Shown: positions 1-9,076, counted from the stretch's first letter. The stretch is 64,000 nt of DNA from Corynebacterium ammoniagenes DSM 20306 (GCF_001941425.1 NZ_CP009244.1:682001-746000); one strand, 5' to 3'. Notes: a model not told the origin generated them from the sequence alone. Numbers and translations are program-made.

Positions 1-1
1 C

Positions 2-631
2 TACCGCGATACCTTCGCACCGCTGTACTCTGCAATCCCGGATTCCATGATTGGCGCTACCGAGCCTGTTAAGGACATGTACCTGACCTCCGATGGAGGA
101 CCAGATGTAGACAAGGCCAAGCAGATCTTGGAAGACGCCGGGGTGACTGAGACCGTTAACCTAGCGCTGCAATACAACCCTGACCACTACGGTCCTTCTT
201 CAGGCGATGAGTATGCAATGATTCGTTCCCAGCTCGAAGACACCGGACTATTCACGGTGGACTTGCAGTCCACGGAGTGGGTGCAATACCAAAAAGACCG
301 CGTGGAAGATGTCTACCCGCTGTACCAGCTGGGCTGGTTCCCGGACTTCTCCGACCCTGATAACTTCTTGACCCCGTTCTTCACCACGGACAACTTCTTA
401 GGTAACCACTTCGATAACGAAGAAGCAGATGCGTTGATTCGCAAGCAGTCCACCACAGAAGACCAAGCTGAGCGTGAAGAATTGCTGGGACAGGCGCAAG
501 AGATGATGGCGGAAGAACTATCTACCGTTCCACTTCTGCAGGGCCGTCAGTTTGCATTCGCCGCTGAAGATGTAGAAGGCGTTACTCTTGACGCTTCCTA
601 CCTATTCCGCTATGGCTCCTTGTCCAAATAA
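2..631 (+). CDS. Peptide ABC transporter substrate-binding protein, 3' part
   Basis: Carboxy-terminal 209 residues of a family 5 (DppA/OppA type) extracellular solute-binding protein; the start lies before the window. The frame is open from base 2 and contains the typical family 5 segment with a Trp-Phe-Pro-Asp-Phe-Ser-Asp-Pro-Asp-Asn-Phe motif (about bases 335-367) and a tail ending in a Tyr-Gly-Ser-Leu motif. It lies 52 bp before two permease genes and a double ATPase gene, so it is the binding lipoprotein of that importer, acting outside the membrane on di- or oligopeptides. Peptide specificity is inferred from the family; nickel, glutathione or opine transporters share this architecture. 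Confidence 0.85.
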   Translation, partial: YRDTFAPLYSAIPDSMIGATEPVKDMYLTSDGGPDVDKAKQILEDAGVTETVNLALQYNPDHYGPSSGDEYAMIRSQLEDTGLFTVDLQSTEWVQYQKDRVEDVYPLYQLGWFPDFSDPDNFLTPFFTTDNFLGNHFDNEEADALIRKQSTTEDQAEREELLGQAQEMMAEELSTVPLLQGRQFAFAAEDVEGVTLDASYLFRYGSLSK

Positions 632-683
632 GAGCTTTGACCTGTAAGGATCGAAACATAAAAAGCGAAAGATAAGTGCAGCT

Positions 684-1763
684 ATGACAACCGCAGCCCC
701 AGAAGCGGTTGTGGAAGAGCAAGAGACGGATAAGGAACGCGGCGGAGGCTTTTTACGCTACGTCCTTATCCGTTTCCTGTTGATCTTCCCAACCATTTTC
801 ATCCTCGTCACCACGGTGTTTTTCCTCATGCGCTCGACTGGTGACCCCATTACCGCAGCCCTTGGCGGAAGACTATCCGCCGAAGATCTCGAAAGACGCA
901 TTGCCGAAGCCGGCTATGATCGTCCCCTTCTGATTCAGTACTTTGAATACCTCGGCGATATTGTCCGCGGTGACTTCGGAACAACCTTCACCGATGGCCG
1001 CGAGGTCACCTCGATTTTGACCCAATATGGCGCAGCTACCTTTGAACTGGTGCTCTACGCCCTAGTTATTGCGCTAATCATCGGAATTCCACTGGGCATG
1101 ATTGCCGCGCGCTTTCGCGATCGCTGGCCCGATGGGTTCCTGCGCATCTTTGCCATTTTGGCGTACGCCACTCCAGTATTCTTCGTCGGTTTGCTGCTCA
1201 AGCTCGTCTTCTCCGTGCAGCTGGGTTGGTTCCCAATTTCCGGAAGAGTATCCACCGCGGGTGCCAGTACCTTAAATCAAATCACTAATCCCACCCCGTT
1301 TTATTTGCTCGATGCCATTCGCCTTGGCGATGTCGATCTGATTATTGACTGCGTGCGCCATGCTGCGCTTCCGGCGATTGCTTTGGGATTGCTCATCGGA
1401 GGCGTCTTCTTACGCCTGGTGCGAACCAACCTAATTGGCACCCTAGAGCGTCAATACATTGAGTCAGCACGCTCGCGGGGCGTGAAAGAATCACGCCTGG
1501 TTACCACTCATGCTCTGCGTCCAGCGTTGATCCCGGTGATTACGGTCATGGGCATGCAGATTGCGCTGTCATTGGGCGGCGCAGTGTTAACAGAAACCAC
1601 CTTCGAATGGAACGGGCTCGGTTTCGTCTTGGTTCAGTACATGCAAGCCCGTGACTTCGTAGCGGTGCAGGGAATCGTGATGCTCATGGCCGTTATTGTC
1701 GCCGTGACTAATTTCATCGTTGACATTATCGCGGCACTGATTGACCCGAGGGTGAGGTTTTAA
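684..1763 (+). CDS. Peptide ABC transporter permease, DppB type
   Basis: Inner-membrane permease of the peptide/nickel ABC family, 359 aa against a usual 310-340. The extra length is a charged cytoplasmic N-terminus of about 25 residues before the first membrane segment (Leu-Ile-Arg-Phe-Leu-Leu-Ile-Phe). The BPD_transp_1 domain covers the C-terminal two thirds, and an EAA-like loop (Glu-Ser-Ala-Arg-Ser-Arg-Gly-Val, about residue 260) contacts the ATPase. It follows the binding-protein gene by 52 bp and precedes the partner permease by 5 bp, so one transcript is likely. Confidence 0.9.
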   Translation: MTTAAPEAVVEEQETDKERGGGFLRYVLIRFLLIFPTIFILVTTVFFLMRSTGDPITAALGGRLSAEDLERRIAEAGYDRPLLIQYFEYLGDIVRGDFGTTFTDGREVTSILTQYGAATFELVLYALVIALIIGIPLGMIAARFRDRWPDGFLRIFAILAYATPVFFVGLLLKLVFSVQLGWFPISGRVSTAGASTLNQITNPTPFYLLDAIRLGDVDLIIDCVRHAALPAIALGLLIGGVFLRLVRTNLIGTLERQYIESARSRGVKESRLVTTHALRPALIPVITVMGMQIALSLGGAVLTETTFEWNGLGFVLVQYMQARDFVAVQGIVMLMAVIVAVTNFIVDIIAALIDPRVRF

Positions 1764-1768
1764 AAATC

Positions 1769-2773
1769 ATGGCTACAACACATATTTCCTCGGAACAACC
1801 GCGCTGGAAGCGCCTGCCCATTATCAAAGATGTCATTCGCTCCGCCGGGCTGCAGCGCGCGATGCTGATCGCAGGTCTGATTTTGACCATCGGGTTTATC
1901 ATCACCGCCATCTTCGCGCCGTTGATCGCTCCGTATTCCTGGGCGCAAACCTCTGCTGAATTTGGCTCCTTTGGCACCCAACAGCCACCGTCCGATACCA
2001 ATATTTGGGGCACGACAGTCTCCGGATTTGATGTCTTCTCCCGCGTAATTTGGGGCACGCGCACTGCAGTGGCCGTTATTATCGCTGCGGTGGCAGCATC
2101 CATGATCCTCGGTGTCTTGCTGGGACTTGTCTCTGGCTATATCGGTGGTTGGTTAGACCGCATTCTTGTCATGGTGGCGGATGCGGTCTATGCCTTCCCA
2201 TCCTTGCTGTTGGCGATTGTCATGTCGATTGCCCTAACCGGTGGGCGCTCCAGCGCCATCGGCGGTATTGCTGCCGCAGCACTTTCGATCACCGTGGTGT
2301 TTATCCCGCAGTACTTCCGCGTGGTCCGCGCGGAAACTGCCCGGTTAAAAGCTGAGCCCTTCGTGGAATCAGCGATGGTGGTGGGAGCTTCGCACTGGCG
2401 GGTGATGAGCGTGCATATCTTCAAAAACGCCACGCGTACGTTGCCGTTGATTTTTACCCTCAATGCTGCAGAAGCTGTCCTCACGCTTGCGGGACTGGGG
2501 TTTATCGGCTTCGGTATTGAGCCAACATCTGCTGCGGAATGGGGCTATGACTTAAACCGCTCAATCTCCGATGTCACTTCTGGCATTTGGTGGACGTCGA
2601 TCTTCCCGGGCGCAGCCATTGTCCTGGCGGTGCTCGGCGTGACTTTGGTGGGAGAGTCCCTCAATGACCTGAATGATCCGCGTCTGCGTATTCGTCGCAA
2701 GCGTAAAAAGACGCAGGGTTCGCGATTCGATAGCGTCGATGGCGATGCTGTAAATGAGGTAAAGAATGTCTAA
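1769..2773 (+). CDS. Peptide ABC transporter permease, DppC type
   Basis: Second membrane subunit of the importer, 334 aa. It has one N-terminal membrane segment, a periplasmic loop and then a BPD_transp_1 domain. The EAA-type coupling loop is visible as Glu-Ser-Ala-Met-Val-Val-Gly-Ala at about residue 200. A basic, charged C-terminal tail (Arg-Arg-Lys-Arg-Lys-Lys) overlaps the ATPase start by 8 bp, which suggests translational coupling. Family members of this type pair with a DppB protein to form the channel. Confidence 0.9.
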   Translation: MATTHISSEQPRWKRLPIIKDVIRSAGLQRAMLIAGLILTIGFIITAIFAPLIAPYSWAQTSAEFGSFGTQQPPSDTNIWGTTVSGFDVFSRVIWGTRTAVAVIIAAVAASMILGVLLGLVSGYIGGWLDRILVMVADAVYAFPSLLLAIVMSIALTGGRSSAIGGIAAAALSITVVFIPQYFRVVRAETARLKAEPFVESAMVVGASHWRVMSVHIFKNATRTLPLIFTLNAAEAVLTLAGLGFIGFGIEPTSAAEWGYDLNRSISDVTSGIWWTSIFPGAAIVLAVLGVTLVGESLNDLNDPRLRIRRKRKKTQGSRFDSVDGDAVNEVKNV

Positions 2774-4499
2774 TTCGCAACAACCTGTTAGCAATTCAGC
2801 TGAAAACGCCTTCGAGGCAGACAGCACGATCAACCGCGTCAGCATTAACAGCCTCAACGTCGGATTCGATACTGACGGTGGATTTGTCCACGCCGTGCGT
2901 GGCGTCAACTTGGATGTCGGTCAAGGACAAATTGTTGCCTTGGTGGGAGAGTCCGGCTCGGGCAAGACAGTAACTGCCCGGTCAATTCTGGGATTAGTAG
3001 GCGATACCGCGCATTCCGAAGGCATTGTCTTAGTTGAAGGCTCCGATGTTTTAACCAAGTCAGGCCAAGACTTACGCAAGATGCGCGGTAGCGATGTCTC
3101 CATGATTTTCCAAGAGCCTTCGAGTTCCATGAATCCGGTCTTTCCCATTTGGTGGCAAATGGCGGAAGGACTGCGTGCCCACAATCCGAAGATTAAGCGC
3201 AAGGAAATTCGTGAGCGCTGTATTCGAGCGCTCGAGACGGTAGGTATCCCAGAACCAGAAAAGCGTATCGACCGCTATCCGCATGAATTTTCCGGCGGAC
3301 AAAAACAACGCATCATGATTGCCATGGCGCTCGAACTCGGTGCGAAAACTATCGTTGCCGATGAACCAACGACGGCATTGGACGTTACGGTGCAAGCAGA
3401 AATCTTGCAGCTGTTGCGCAATCTCCGCGATGAATATGGCACCTCCATCGTGATTATTACTCACAACATGGGCGTGGTTGCTGACCTGGCAGATGAAGTC
3501 GCGGTGATGTATGAAGGGCGCATTATTGAACGCGCCCCGGTCGAAGAACTTTTCGCCCACCCGAAGGAAGCCTATACCCAGAAACTATTGGGCGCGGTTC
3601 CACACTTGGGCGAGAAGTCTTTAACCGGTACCTATACTGCCGAAGATTTCCACGAACTCGATTCCCGAGAAGTCTTAGTCGAGGCGCAAGGGTTGGAAAT
3701 TACCTATCCCGGACGTTTGGGAGCCCCGGCGTTTAAGGCAGTCAAGGGGATAGATTTATCCATCCATAAAGGCGAAGTCTATGGCCTGGTCGGGGAGTCT
3801 GGTTCCGGTAAGACCACCATTGGCCGCGCCATGGTGGGGCTAGAAAAAGTCACCGGTGGCTCGTTGAATGTCTTAGGCCAAGAAATGCGTGGGGTGAAAG
3901 GAAAACAGCTGCGGAAGCTTCGGCAACGCGTGGGCTTTATCTTCCAGGATCCCGCCACGTCATTTAATCCCTATTTCACCATCGAGCAATGTATCGCCGA
4001 GCCGCTGTTGATAAACCGTCCGGATATTTCTGCATCCGAGAGGCGCAAGCGAGTAACAGAATTGCTAGAAGCGGTAGAACTGCCGGCAGCTTTTGCCGGA
4101 CGTTACCCGCATGAGCTATCAGGCGGGCAACGCCAGCGCGTCTCTCTAGCGCGTGGGCTAGTGCTCAACCCAGAACTCGTCATTGCGGACGAACCAACCT
4201 CAGCTCTGGATGTTTCGGTGCAGGCAGTGGTGTTGGAGCTATTTCAGTCCTTGCAACAAGAGTTTGGATTCGCAGCGCTGTTTATCTCCCATGACCTGGC
4301 CGTTATCGATATGGTCTCGCATGCCGTCGGCGTGCTCTACCATGGTGAACTCGTGGAATCAGGCCGCGGTGCCCAGGTCATGCGTGATCCACAGCAGGAC
4401 TACACACAAAAGCTGGTGGCCTCGTTGCCGGTGCCAGACCCGGTGGAGCAGAAGAAGCGGCGTGAACTGCTTACTTCCATGCGCGGGCAGGCTAGCTAG
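2766..4499 (+). CDS. Fused peptide ABC transporter ATPase (DppD-DppF type)
   Basis: 577-aa protein with two complete ABC ATPase domains, so it replaces separate DppD and DppF subunits. Walker A is GESGSGKT at residues 61-68 and again near residue 345. Signature motifs are SGGQKQR in the first half and SGGQRQR in the second, each followed by a Walker B ending in ADEPT. An oligopeptide-transporter C-terminal segment follows the first domain (about residues 255-290). It powers import by the two upstream permeases. The start at 2766 has GAGG a few bases upstream and overlaps dppC. Such fusions are common in actinobacteria. Confidence 0.92.
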   Translation: MSNSQQPVSNSAENAFEADSTINRVSINSLNVGFDTDGGFVHAVRGVNLDVGQGQIVALVGESGSGKTVTARSILGLVGDTAHSEGIVLVEGSDVLTKSGQDLRKMRGSDVSMIFQEPSSSMNPVFPIWWQMAEGLRAHNPKIKRKEIRERCIRALETVGIPEPEKRIDRYPHEFSGGQKQRIMIAMALELGAKTIVADEPTTALDVTVQAEILQLLRNLRDEYGTSIVIITHNMGVVADLADEVAVMYEGRIIERAPVEELFAHPKEAYTQKLLGAVPHLGEKSLTGTYTAEDFHELDSREVLVEAQGLEITYPGRLGAPAFKAVKGIDLSIHKGEVYGLVGESGSGKTTIGRAMVGLEKVTGGSLNVLGQEMRGVKGKQLRKLRQRVGFIFQDPATSFNPYFTIEQCIAEPLLINRPDISASERRKRVTELLEAVELPAAFAGRYPHELSGGQRQRVSLARGLVLNPELVIADEPTSALDVSVQAVVLELFQSLQQEFGFAALFISHDLAVIDMVSHAVGVLYHGELVESGRGAQVMRDPQQDYTQKLVASLPVPDPVEQKKRRELLTSMRGQAS

Positions 4500-4511
4500 G
4501 TGATAATGCAA

Positions 4512-5639
4512 TTAGGACTCGACGCTGTGCACGGCTAAGGCGGTTGCTTTTTTAATCGCCTTATTAATGCCGTGCTTGAGCGTTGGTCGTGCCTCTTTGA
4601 GTGGGTGGGCAATGGCGCGCAGGCCCATGTACGCAATCTGGTCGGCGGCTTGGTTGAGGGGATCTCCGGCATGGCCGAGCACGCGACGAATTTTTACCTC
4701 GCACTGACCGTTGAGGTCTCTCCACGCCTGATCGAAGCGTGAGCGCGACCCGGGACTAAGGCCACGCCAGGTTCGCCCACGGGGATTGCGCCGGCGGTTA
4801 TTACGTCGCGGTTGTTCGCGATTGTTTCTGCTGCCACGGGATTTTTCCCCGGACAGGATGTAGTCCACGGCTTCGATGGCAGCGACAGAGTCTGATTCAA
4901 TAACGGCGTGGCTAGCCCCGACTTTGCGCAGGTATTTCAGCGCCAAGGTCAAAGATTCCAGCTCTAATTCATCCGTAGATGCGGAGGTCTTTTTCGTTTG
5001 CAGTTGGTAATCGCCGTTGTCAGCGACAAAGCACATGGATCCTTTATAGACCGTATCCGAGGAAGCATCGGTAGCAATGCGAACCACATCGTCATGTGCA
5101 GGACGTGCCTTATCGGCAGCAAATTGCGGCCACCAGTGCGCTGGGGTGGTGGGCACGGGGGTGGTCTTGACCGTATCGGGTGCTTCACCAGTTCTTTTTG
5201 CTTCGCGCTGTGCCGCGTGATCATCTTTCTTCCGCTGCATGGACGCGCGCTTACCAGCCCGGTTTTTCTCCGAAAAGCTGCCAGTGACCAAATAGCCGCG
5301 CTTTTCCAAGGCGGTGCGCAAAGACGTCTGGCGGCGGCCGGTGACAATCCAGGCTTTACCCGGAAGGTTGTCCAGAGCATCGACAAGCTCAGCGATGGTT
5401 TGCTCCACCACATCGCCGTGCGTGGTGCGGCCGCGGCGAACAAACCGTGCGCGTTTGGAATCGACGGCGATGACCCAGCCTTCAATCTTTTGTCCCTGCG
5501 CGGATTTCCACGGCTGGTCCCACAAGGCAATGGCCACGTGGATGGGGCGTTGAACCATGTCTTCAGTGACTTGGCGCGTTTTATAGGTGCGCGATTGCGT
5601 ACCAAGCAGCGCTTCTAAGTCAAGACGTGGTTCGGACAT
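4512..5639 (-). CDS. RNase H-like protein with N-terminal extension
   Basis: 375 aa from the ATG at 5639; an upstream in-frame ATG at 5675 is less likely because conserved-looking sequence begins at Met-Ser-Glu-Pro. The C-terminal half carries the four carboxylates of an RNase H type 1 fold: Asp in IATDASSD, Glu in ELELESLTLAL, Asp in IESDS and a late Asp in the segment HAGDPLNQAADQIA. This suggests hydrolysis of RNA in RNA-DNA hybrids. An Arg/Asn-rich stretch of about 35 residues lies between the third and fourth carboxylates. The N-terminal 130 residues look like a second, degenerate alpha/beta domain of unknown role. It stands alone, convergent with the peptide transporter. Confidence 0.7.
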   Translation of the reverse strand: MSEPRLDLEALLGTQSRTYKTRQVTEDMVQRPIHVAIALWDQPWKSAQGQKIEGWVIAVDSKRARFVRRGRTTHGDVVEQTIAELVDALDNLPGKAWIVTGRRQTSLRTALEKRGYLVTGSFSEKNRAGKRASMQRKKDDHAAQREAKRTGEAPDTVKTTPVPTTPAHWWPQFAADKARPAHDDVVRIATDASSDTVYKGSMCFVADNGDYQLQTKKTSASTDELELESLTLALKYLRKVGASHAVIESDSVAAIEAVDYILSGEKSRGSRNNREQPRRNNRRRNPRGRTWRGLSPGSRSRFDQAWRDLNGQCEVKIRRVLGHAGDPLNQAADQIAYMGLRAIAHPLKEARPTLKHGINKAIKKATALAVHSVES

Positions 5640-6039
5640 ACCCACTAGTAAACCGCATCGGCGTGCGCTAAGCACATCGTGAACGCCATCTCACTGCTGT
5701 TAATACCATAAACCGGTGGCTATCGACTGATGTTGTGCCGCTTGCCAACTGTGTCCGCATGGTAGGAAACAGCAGGTACGCAACGGGCGCAGGGGCGAAT
5801 ATCAAAGGAAGAACTTGTGGATTCCCACCCCCTGAGTGACCACCCTTCCCATTCAATGGAAGTTGAAACTGGCAGGTAGTGCGGGTTTCGTTGAGGAACC
5901 AAGGTACGCCATGCGCACATGGGGGTTTGATTGCGAACAACCGACTATTGTGATCTGTATTAATTCCCGGTATATCGTGACGGTCACAACTCAGTTTGCG
6001 ATGAGGTAGGGATAGGAAAATTCTGAGGAGGATTTTGCG
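5640..6039 (+). promoter_or_regulatory. Control region of the pca-qsu operon
   Basis: A 400-bp gap between the RNase H-like gene and pcaH. It holds a perfect 11-bp palindrome, CCATTCAATGG, at 5849-5859. The same element occurs upstream of the MHS transporter at 12917-12927, in a shared 13-bp context beginning TCCC. A good ribosome site (GAGGAGG) precedes pcaH. No confident -10 box can be assigned. The palindrome is the best candidate operator for the IclR regulator encoded at the end of the operon. Confidence 0.55.
5849..5859. promoter_or_regulatory. Candidate IclR-type operator CCATTCAATGG (copy 1)
   Basis: Perfect palindrome CCATT-C-AATGG about 180 bp before the pcaH start. An identical copy lies before the MHS transporter gene. 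The position is compatible with activator or repressor binding; the identity of the protein is inferred from the iclR gene in the operon. Confidence 0.5.
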
Positions 6040-6735
6040 ATGTCAGAACCATTGACCAATGTTGGAGTCGGTGACGTGTGGGCACCCCGTGCATTCCCGG
6101 AGTACCGCACCACTATTAAGCGCAACCCAGGCAATGACCTCATTATGGTCAACGAACGCCTAGGTGAAATCACCGGCCCAGTCTTTGGTGAACAAGATCT
6201 TGGCGGGCTCGACAATGACATGACTTTGGTCAATGGCGGCGAAGCCATCGGCCAGCGCATTTTGGTGCACGGCAAGGTAACAGGCTGGGGTAATAAGCCC
6301 GTTGCCAATACCTTGATTGAGGTATGGCAGGCCAATGCTGCCGGACGCTACCGTCACAAAAATGACTCTTGGCCAGCCCCGCTGGATCCACACTTCAATG
6401 GTGTCGCGCGGTGTCTGACTGACGCGGAGGGAAAATACAGCTTCTACACCATCAAGCCTGGTGCATACCCGTGGGGCAACCACCACAATGCTTGGCGCCC
6501 AGCGCACATTCACTTCTCGCTATATGGCCGTCAATTCGGTGAGCGCCTGGTCACCCAGATGTATTTCCCAGATGACCCCATGTTCTTCCAGGACCCAATC
6601 TTCAACTCGGTTCCCAAGGGCGAGCGCGAACGCATGATTTCCGTCTTCGACTATGACCAGACCCGTGAAAACTGGTCGTTGGGTTATAAGTTCGACATCG
6701 TCCTGCGCGGCAAAAACTCCACCCCGTTTGAATAA
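6040..6735 (+). CDS. pcaH: Protocatechuate 3,4-dioxygenase beta subunit
   Basis: 231 aa, the iron-bearing subunit of the intradiol dioxygenase that opens protocatechuate to 3-carboxy-cis,cis-muconate in the cytoplasm. The four non-haem Fe(III) ligands are visible: Tyr104 (in AAGRYRHKND), Tyr143 (in GAYPWG), His156 and His158 (in RPAHIHFS). The N-terminal PCDO_beta_N segment, with a Pro-Glu-Tyr-Arg motif, is present. Length is close to known PcaH (about 230-240). First gene of the operon, with a GAGGAGG ribosome site; pcaG follows after 29 bp. Confidence 0.97.
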   Translation: MSEPLTNVGVGDVWAPRAFPEYRTTIKRNPGNDLIMVNERLGEITGPVFGEQDLGGLDNDMTLVNGGEAIGQRILVHGKVTGWGNKPVANTLIEVWQANAAGRYRHKNDSWPAPLDPHFNGVARCLTDAEGKYSFYTIKPGAYPWGNHHNAWRPAHIHFSLYGRQFGERLVTQMYFPDDPMFFQDPIFNSVPKGERERMISVFDYDQTRENWSLGYKFDIVLRGKNSTPFE

Positions 6736-6764
6736 GCCGGCCTAGATTTAAAAAGGAGCAGAAA

Positions 6765-7427
6765 ATGCGTATTGATAAATCTCCGAACGGTGAGTTCCGT
6801 TACGGTGAACCAGTTGTTGGCGATCAGGATGAGACCGAATTCGGCATCATGCCATCGCAGACCGTCGGTCCTTATGTTCACATTGGCCTCGTCCGCGAGG
6901 GCTCAGAGATCATCGCCGAGGGTGAAGACGCTGTGGAAATTACGGTGACCACCATCGATGGTGACGGCAACCCGATTTCGGATTCCATGGTGGAATTTTG
7001 GCAGCCCGATAAGCAGGGCGTATTCAACTCCGAATATGACCCACGCCAAGACAATGTCACCGCTGACGGTTTCCGCGGTCTCGGCCGTGCGTTTGCCGAT
7101 GAGACGGGAACCTCCACGCTGAAGACCATCATTCCTGGCCAAATTGACGCCATCGATGGCTTTTCCCCAGCGCAGCAGGTAGAAGCACCACACATCAAGG
7201 TCGGCGTGTTTGCCCGCGGCATGTTGGAGCGGTTGTACACGCGGTTGTATTTCCCAGAGTTTGCAGAAGCCAATGACAAAGATCCGGTGTTGCAGCTTGT
7301 CGATGAAAAGCGGCGTGACCTGCTGATCGCGCAGAAGACGGATAAGGGCTACCACTTTGATATCTATGTCCAGCACGTAGATCCAGAAAAGGAAACCCCC
7401 TTCTTTGACATCGTGGCCGATAACTAA
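6765..7427 (+). CDS. pcaG: Protocatechuate 3,4-dioxygenase alpha subunit
   Basis: 220 aa, the partner of PcaH in the heteromultimeric dioxygenase. It has the intradiol-dioxygenase fold opening (Met-Pro-Ser-Gln-Thr-Val-Gly-Pro-Tyr at about residue 29) and the family segment APHIKVGVFARGM, but it lacks the complete Tyr/Tyr/His/His iron set of PcaH, as expected for the alpha chain. A ribosome site (AAGGAG) lies just before the ATG. Alpha and beta are related by ancient duplication and are nearly always adjacent. Confidence 0.95.
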   Translation: MRIDKSPNGEFRYGEPVVGDQDETEFGIMPSQTVGPYVHIGLVREGSEIIAEGEDAVEITVTTIDGDGNPISDSMVEFWQPDKQGVFNSEYDPRQDNVTADGFRGLGRAFADETGTSTLKTIIPGQIDAIDGFSPAQQVEAPHIKVGVFARGMLERLYTRLYFPEFAEANDKDPVLQLVDEKRRDLLIAQKTDKGYHFDIYVQHVDPEKETPFFDIVADN

Positions 7428-7447
7428 GCCCGCATTACTGTAAGTTT

Positions 7448-8602
7448 ATGACCTACCTGTATTCACGCAGTACCTACTCAGATCTTGCGGGCGGCAATAC
7501 CGCCGTGCACCAGCAGCTCGGCGATGAGCAATTTCTCCGCGCAATCGTAGAATTTGAAGCTGCCTTGGCCGATGCCGCGCTTAGCTGCGAGGTGATCACG
7601 GAAGCAGAACACGGTGCAGCCAAGGCGGCGATTGACTCCTATGAGTTAGATATTGAGGAGATCTCCCAGCTGTCTGCGGCCGGGGCGAATCCGGCGATTC
7701 CCATCGTCAAGCAGCTCAAAGCTCGCGCTGGCGATGCTGGTGTCAAAGGCATTCATACCGGTGCTACCAGCCAGGACGCCATTGATACCGCGCTGGTCTT
7801 AGTGCTCAAGCGCGGTATTGCACAGCTTATCGATGCCGCCGCGAACACCATGGATGTGCTGGCTGCCTTTGCCAAAGATTATGCAGATACCCCGATTATC
7901 GGGCGTACGTTGGGCCAAGCTGCCCAACCGATGACTTTCGGGCTAATCGCCGCAAACTGGTTGGAAGTACTCGATGATGCTTGCGTCGAATTACAACGGG
8001 TGACTAACGCGCTGCCGGTGCAATACGGAGGTGCGAGCGGAACCTTGGCCGCGACGTATCCACATGGGCTCAAGATCCATGCGGCGCTGGCTAAGTCTTT
8101 GAACCTGGAAGCGACACCTCGGATCTGGCACACCAACCGCGTGCCATTTGTGAAGGTCGCTTCGGCGCTGGCGATTGTGGCAGGTGCTATCCGCAAAATC
8201 ACCGGCGATATTGTTTTCATGTCGGCAACGGAAGTAGGGGAGTTGCAAGAAGCGACTCCCGGCGGATCCTCCTCGATGCCGCACAAAGCTAATCCAGCCG
8301 CAGCTATTGCAGCCGATGGATATGCACGCCGCGCACCAGGTCTTGCCAACACCATGCTGGAAGCAATGGATTCTCGCCTCCAGCGCGGCGTGGGCAGCTG
8401 GCACGCCGAATGGGCCACGCTGCGTGAGCTCGTAGCTGTCACCGCCTCGGCGCAGTCGCGGCTGCATGCCAGCATCGATGGCATCACCGTCAACACGGAG
8501 AATATGCAGCGCAACCTCATCGATACCGGCACCATCGCACATTCCCAAGACCTCATCGACACCATCCTGGACCGCGCGACATTTATCCAGCGCACCCGGT
8601 AG
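7448..8602 (+). CDS. pcaB: 3-carboxy-cis,cis-muconate cycloisomerase
   Basis: 384 aa of the fumarase/argininosuccinate lyase superfamily. The signature loop GSSSMPHKANP is present at about residues 276-286, and a Gly-Ala-Thr-Ser-Gln-Asp substrate motif lies near residue 107. PcaB converts carboxymuconate to 4-carboxymuconolactone. It is shorter than the roughly 450-aa Pseudomonas enzyme and seems to lack most of the C-terminal domain. Its stop codon lies in the first unit of a 15-bp tandem repeat. Confidence 0.93.
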   Translation: MTYLYSRSTYSDLAGGNTAVHQQLGDEQFLRAIVEFEAALADAALSCEVITEAEHGAAKAAIDSYELDIEEISQLSAAGANPAIPIVKQLKARAGDAGVKGIHTGATSQDAIDTALVLVLKRGIAQLIDAAANTMDVLAAFAKDYADTPIIGRTLGQAAQPMTFGLIAANWLEVLDDACVELQRVTNALPVQYGGASGTLAATYPHGLKIHAALAKSLNLEATPRIWHTNRVPFVKVASALAIVAGAIRKITGDIVFMSATEVGELQEATPGGSSSMPHKANPAAAIAADGYARRAPGLANTMLEAMDSRLQRGVGSWHAEWATLRELVAVTASAQSRLHASIDGITVNTENMQRNLIDTGTIAHSQDLIDTILDRATFIQRTR

Positions 8603-8641
8603 ACACGCACGCGGTAAAACCGCAACCGGTAGAACCGCAAC
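8597..8641. repeat. Three tandem 15-bp units at the pcaB stop
   Basis: Units at 8597-8611, 8612-8626 and 8627-8641 follow the pattern CGGTARAACCGCAAC with small differences in the first unit. The first unit supplies the pcaB stop codon TAG, and each later unit carries TAG or TAA in the same frame because 15 is a multiple of three. The array fills the pcaB-pcaC gap together with the pcaC ribosome site. Confidence 0.85.
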
Positions 8642-8662
8642 TAAAAGACAAAGGAAGATTCA

Positions 8663-9076
8663 ATGACTCAGCAGAATCCCGGGCCTGATTATGACACCGG
8701 ACGTCAAGCAGCCCACGAAGTCGGCATGGCTAATCGCCGTGCGGTCTTAGGCGATGCGCACGTTGATGCTTCCGTGGAGAAGATGACGCCGGTGACCGAA
8801 AAATTTCAAGACTTCATTACCCGTACCGCGTGGGGTGATATCTGGCAGCGCGATGGCCTGGATTTCACCGAGCGTCGTTTGCTCACCATCGCGATTTTGA
8901 CCGCTGTGGGCAATGATGGCGAGCTGAATATGCACATTCGCGCGGCCTTGCGCGCAGGCGTAGATGCCGAAAAGATCGGCGAAGTCCTGCTGCACACCGC
9001 GGTCTATGCCGGTGTTCCCAATTCCAACCATGGCTTCGCGCTGCTTAATGCTGCGGTGGCCGAGCTCGAGGGTTAA
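8663..9076 (+). CDS. pcaC: 4-carboxymuconolactone decarboxylase
   Basis: 137-aa single-domain CMD family protein, the usual size of stand-alone PcaC. It decarboxylates 4-carboxymuconolactone to beta-ketoadipate enol-lactone. The family core is seen as Arg-Arg-Leu-Leu-Thr-Ile-Ala-Ile-Leu-Thr-Ala and a late segment with Glu-Val-Leu-Leu-His-Thr-Ala-Val-Tyr-Ala-Gly-Val-Pro. It is not fused to PcaD as in the PcaL proteins of some actinobacteria, and no pcaD is present nearby. AAGGAAG lies before the ATG. Confidence 0.92.
   Translation: MTQQNPGPDYDTGRQAAHEVGMANRRAVLGDAHVDASVEKMTPVTEKFQDFITRTAWGDIWQRDGLDFTERRLLTIAILTAVGNDGELNMHIRAALRAGVDAEKIGEVLLHTAVYAGVPNSNHGFALLNAAVAELEG

Noticed and set aside
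5668-5940. 90-codon minus-strand frame before pcaH
   Set aside because: No ribosome site or recognisable motif; it covers the operon control region with the shared palindrome.
7879-8640. 253-codon antisense frame opposite pcaB
   Set aside because: Its repetitive Arg-Phe-Tyr-Arg start is only the 15-bp tandem repeat read backwards; pcaB on the other strand is certain.
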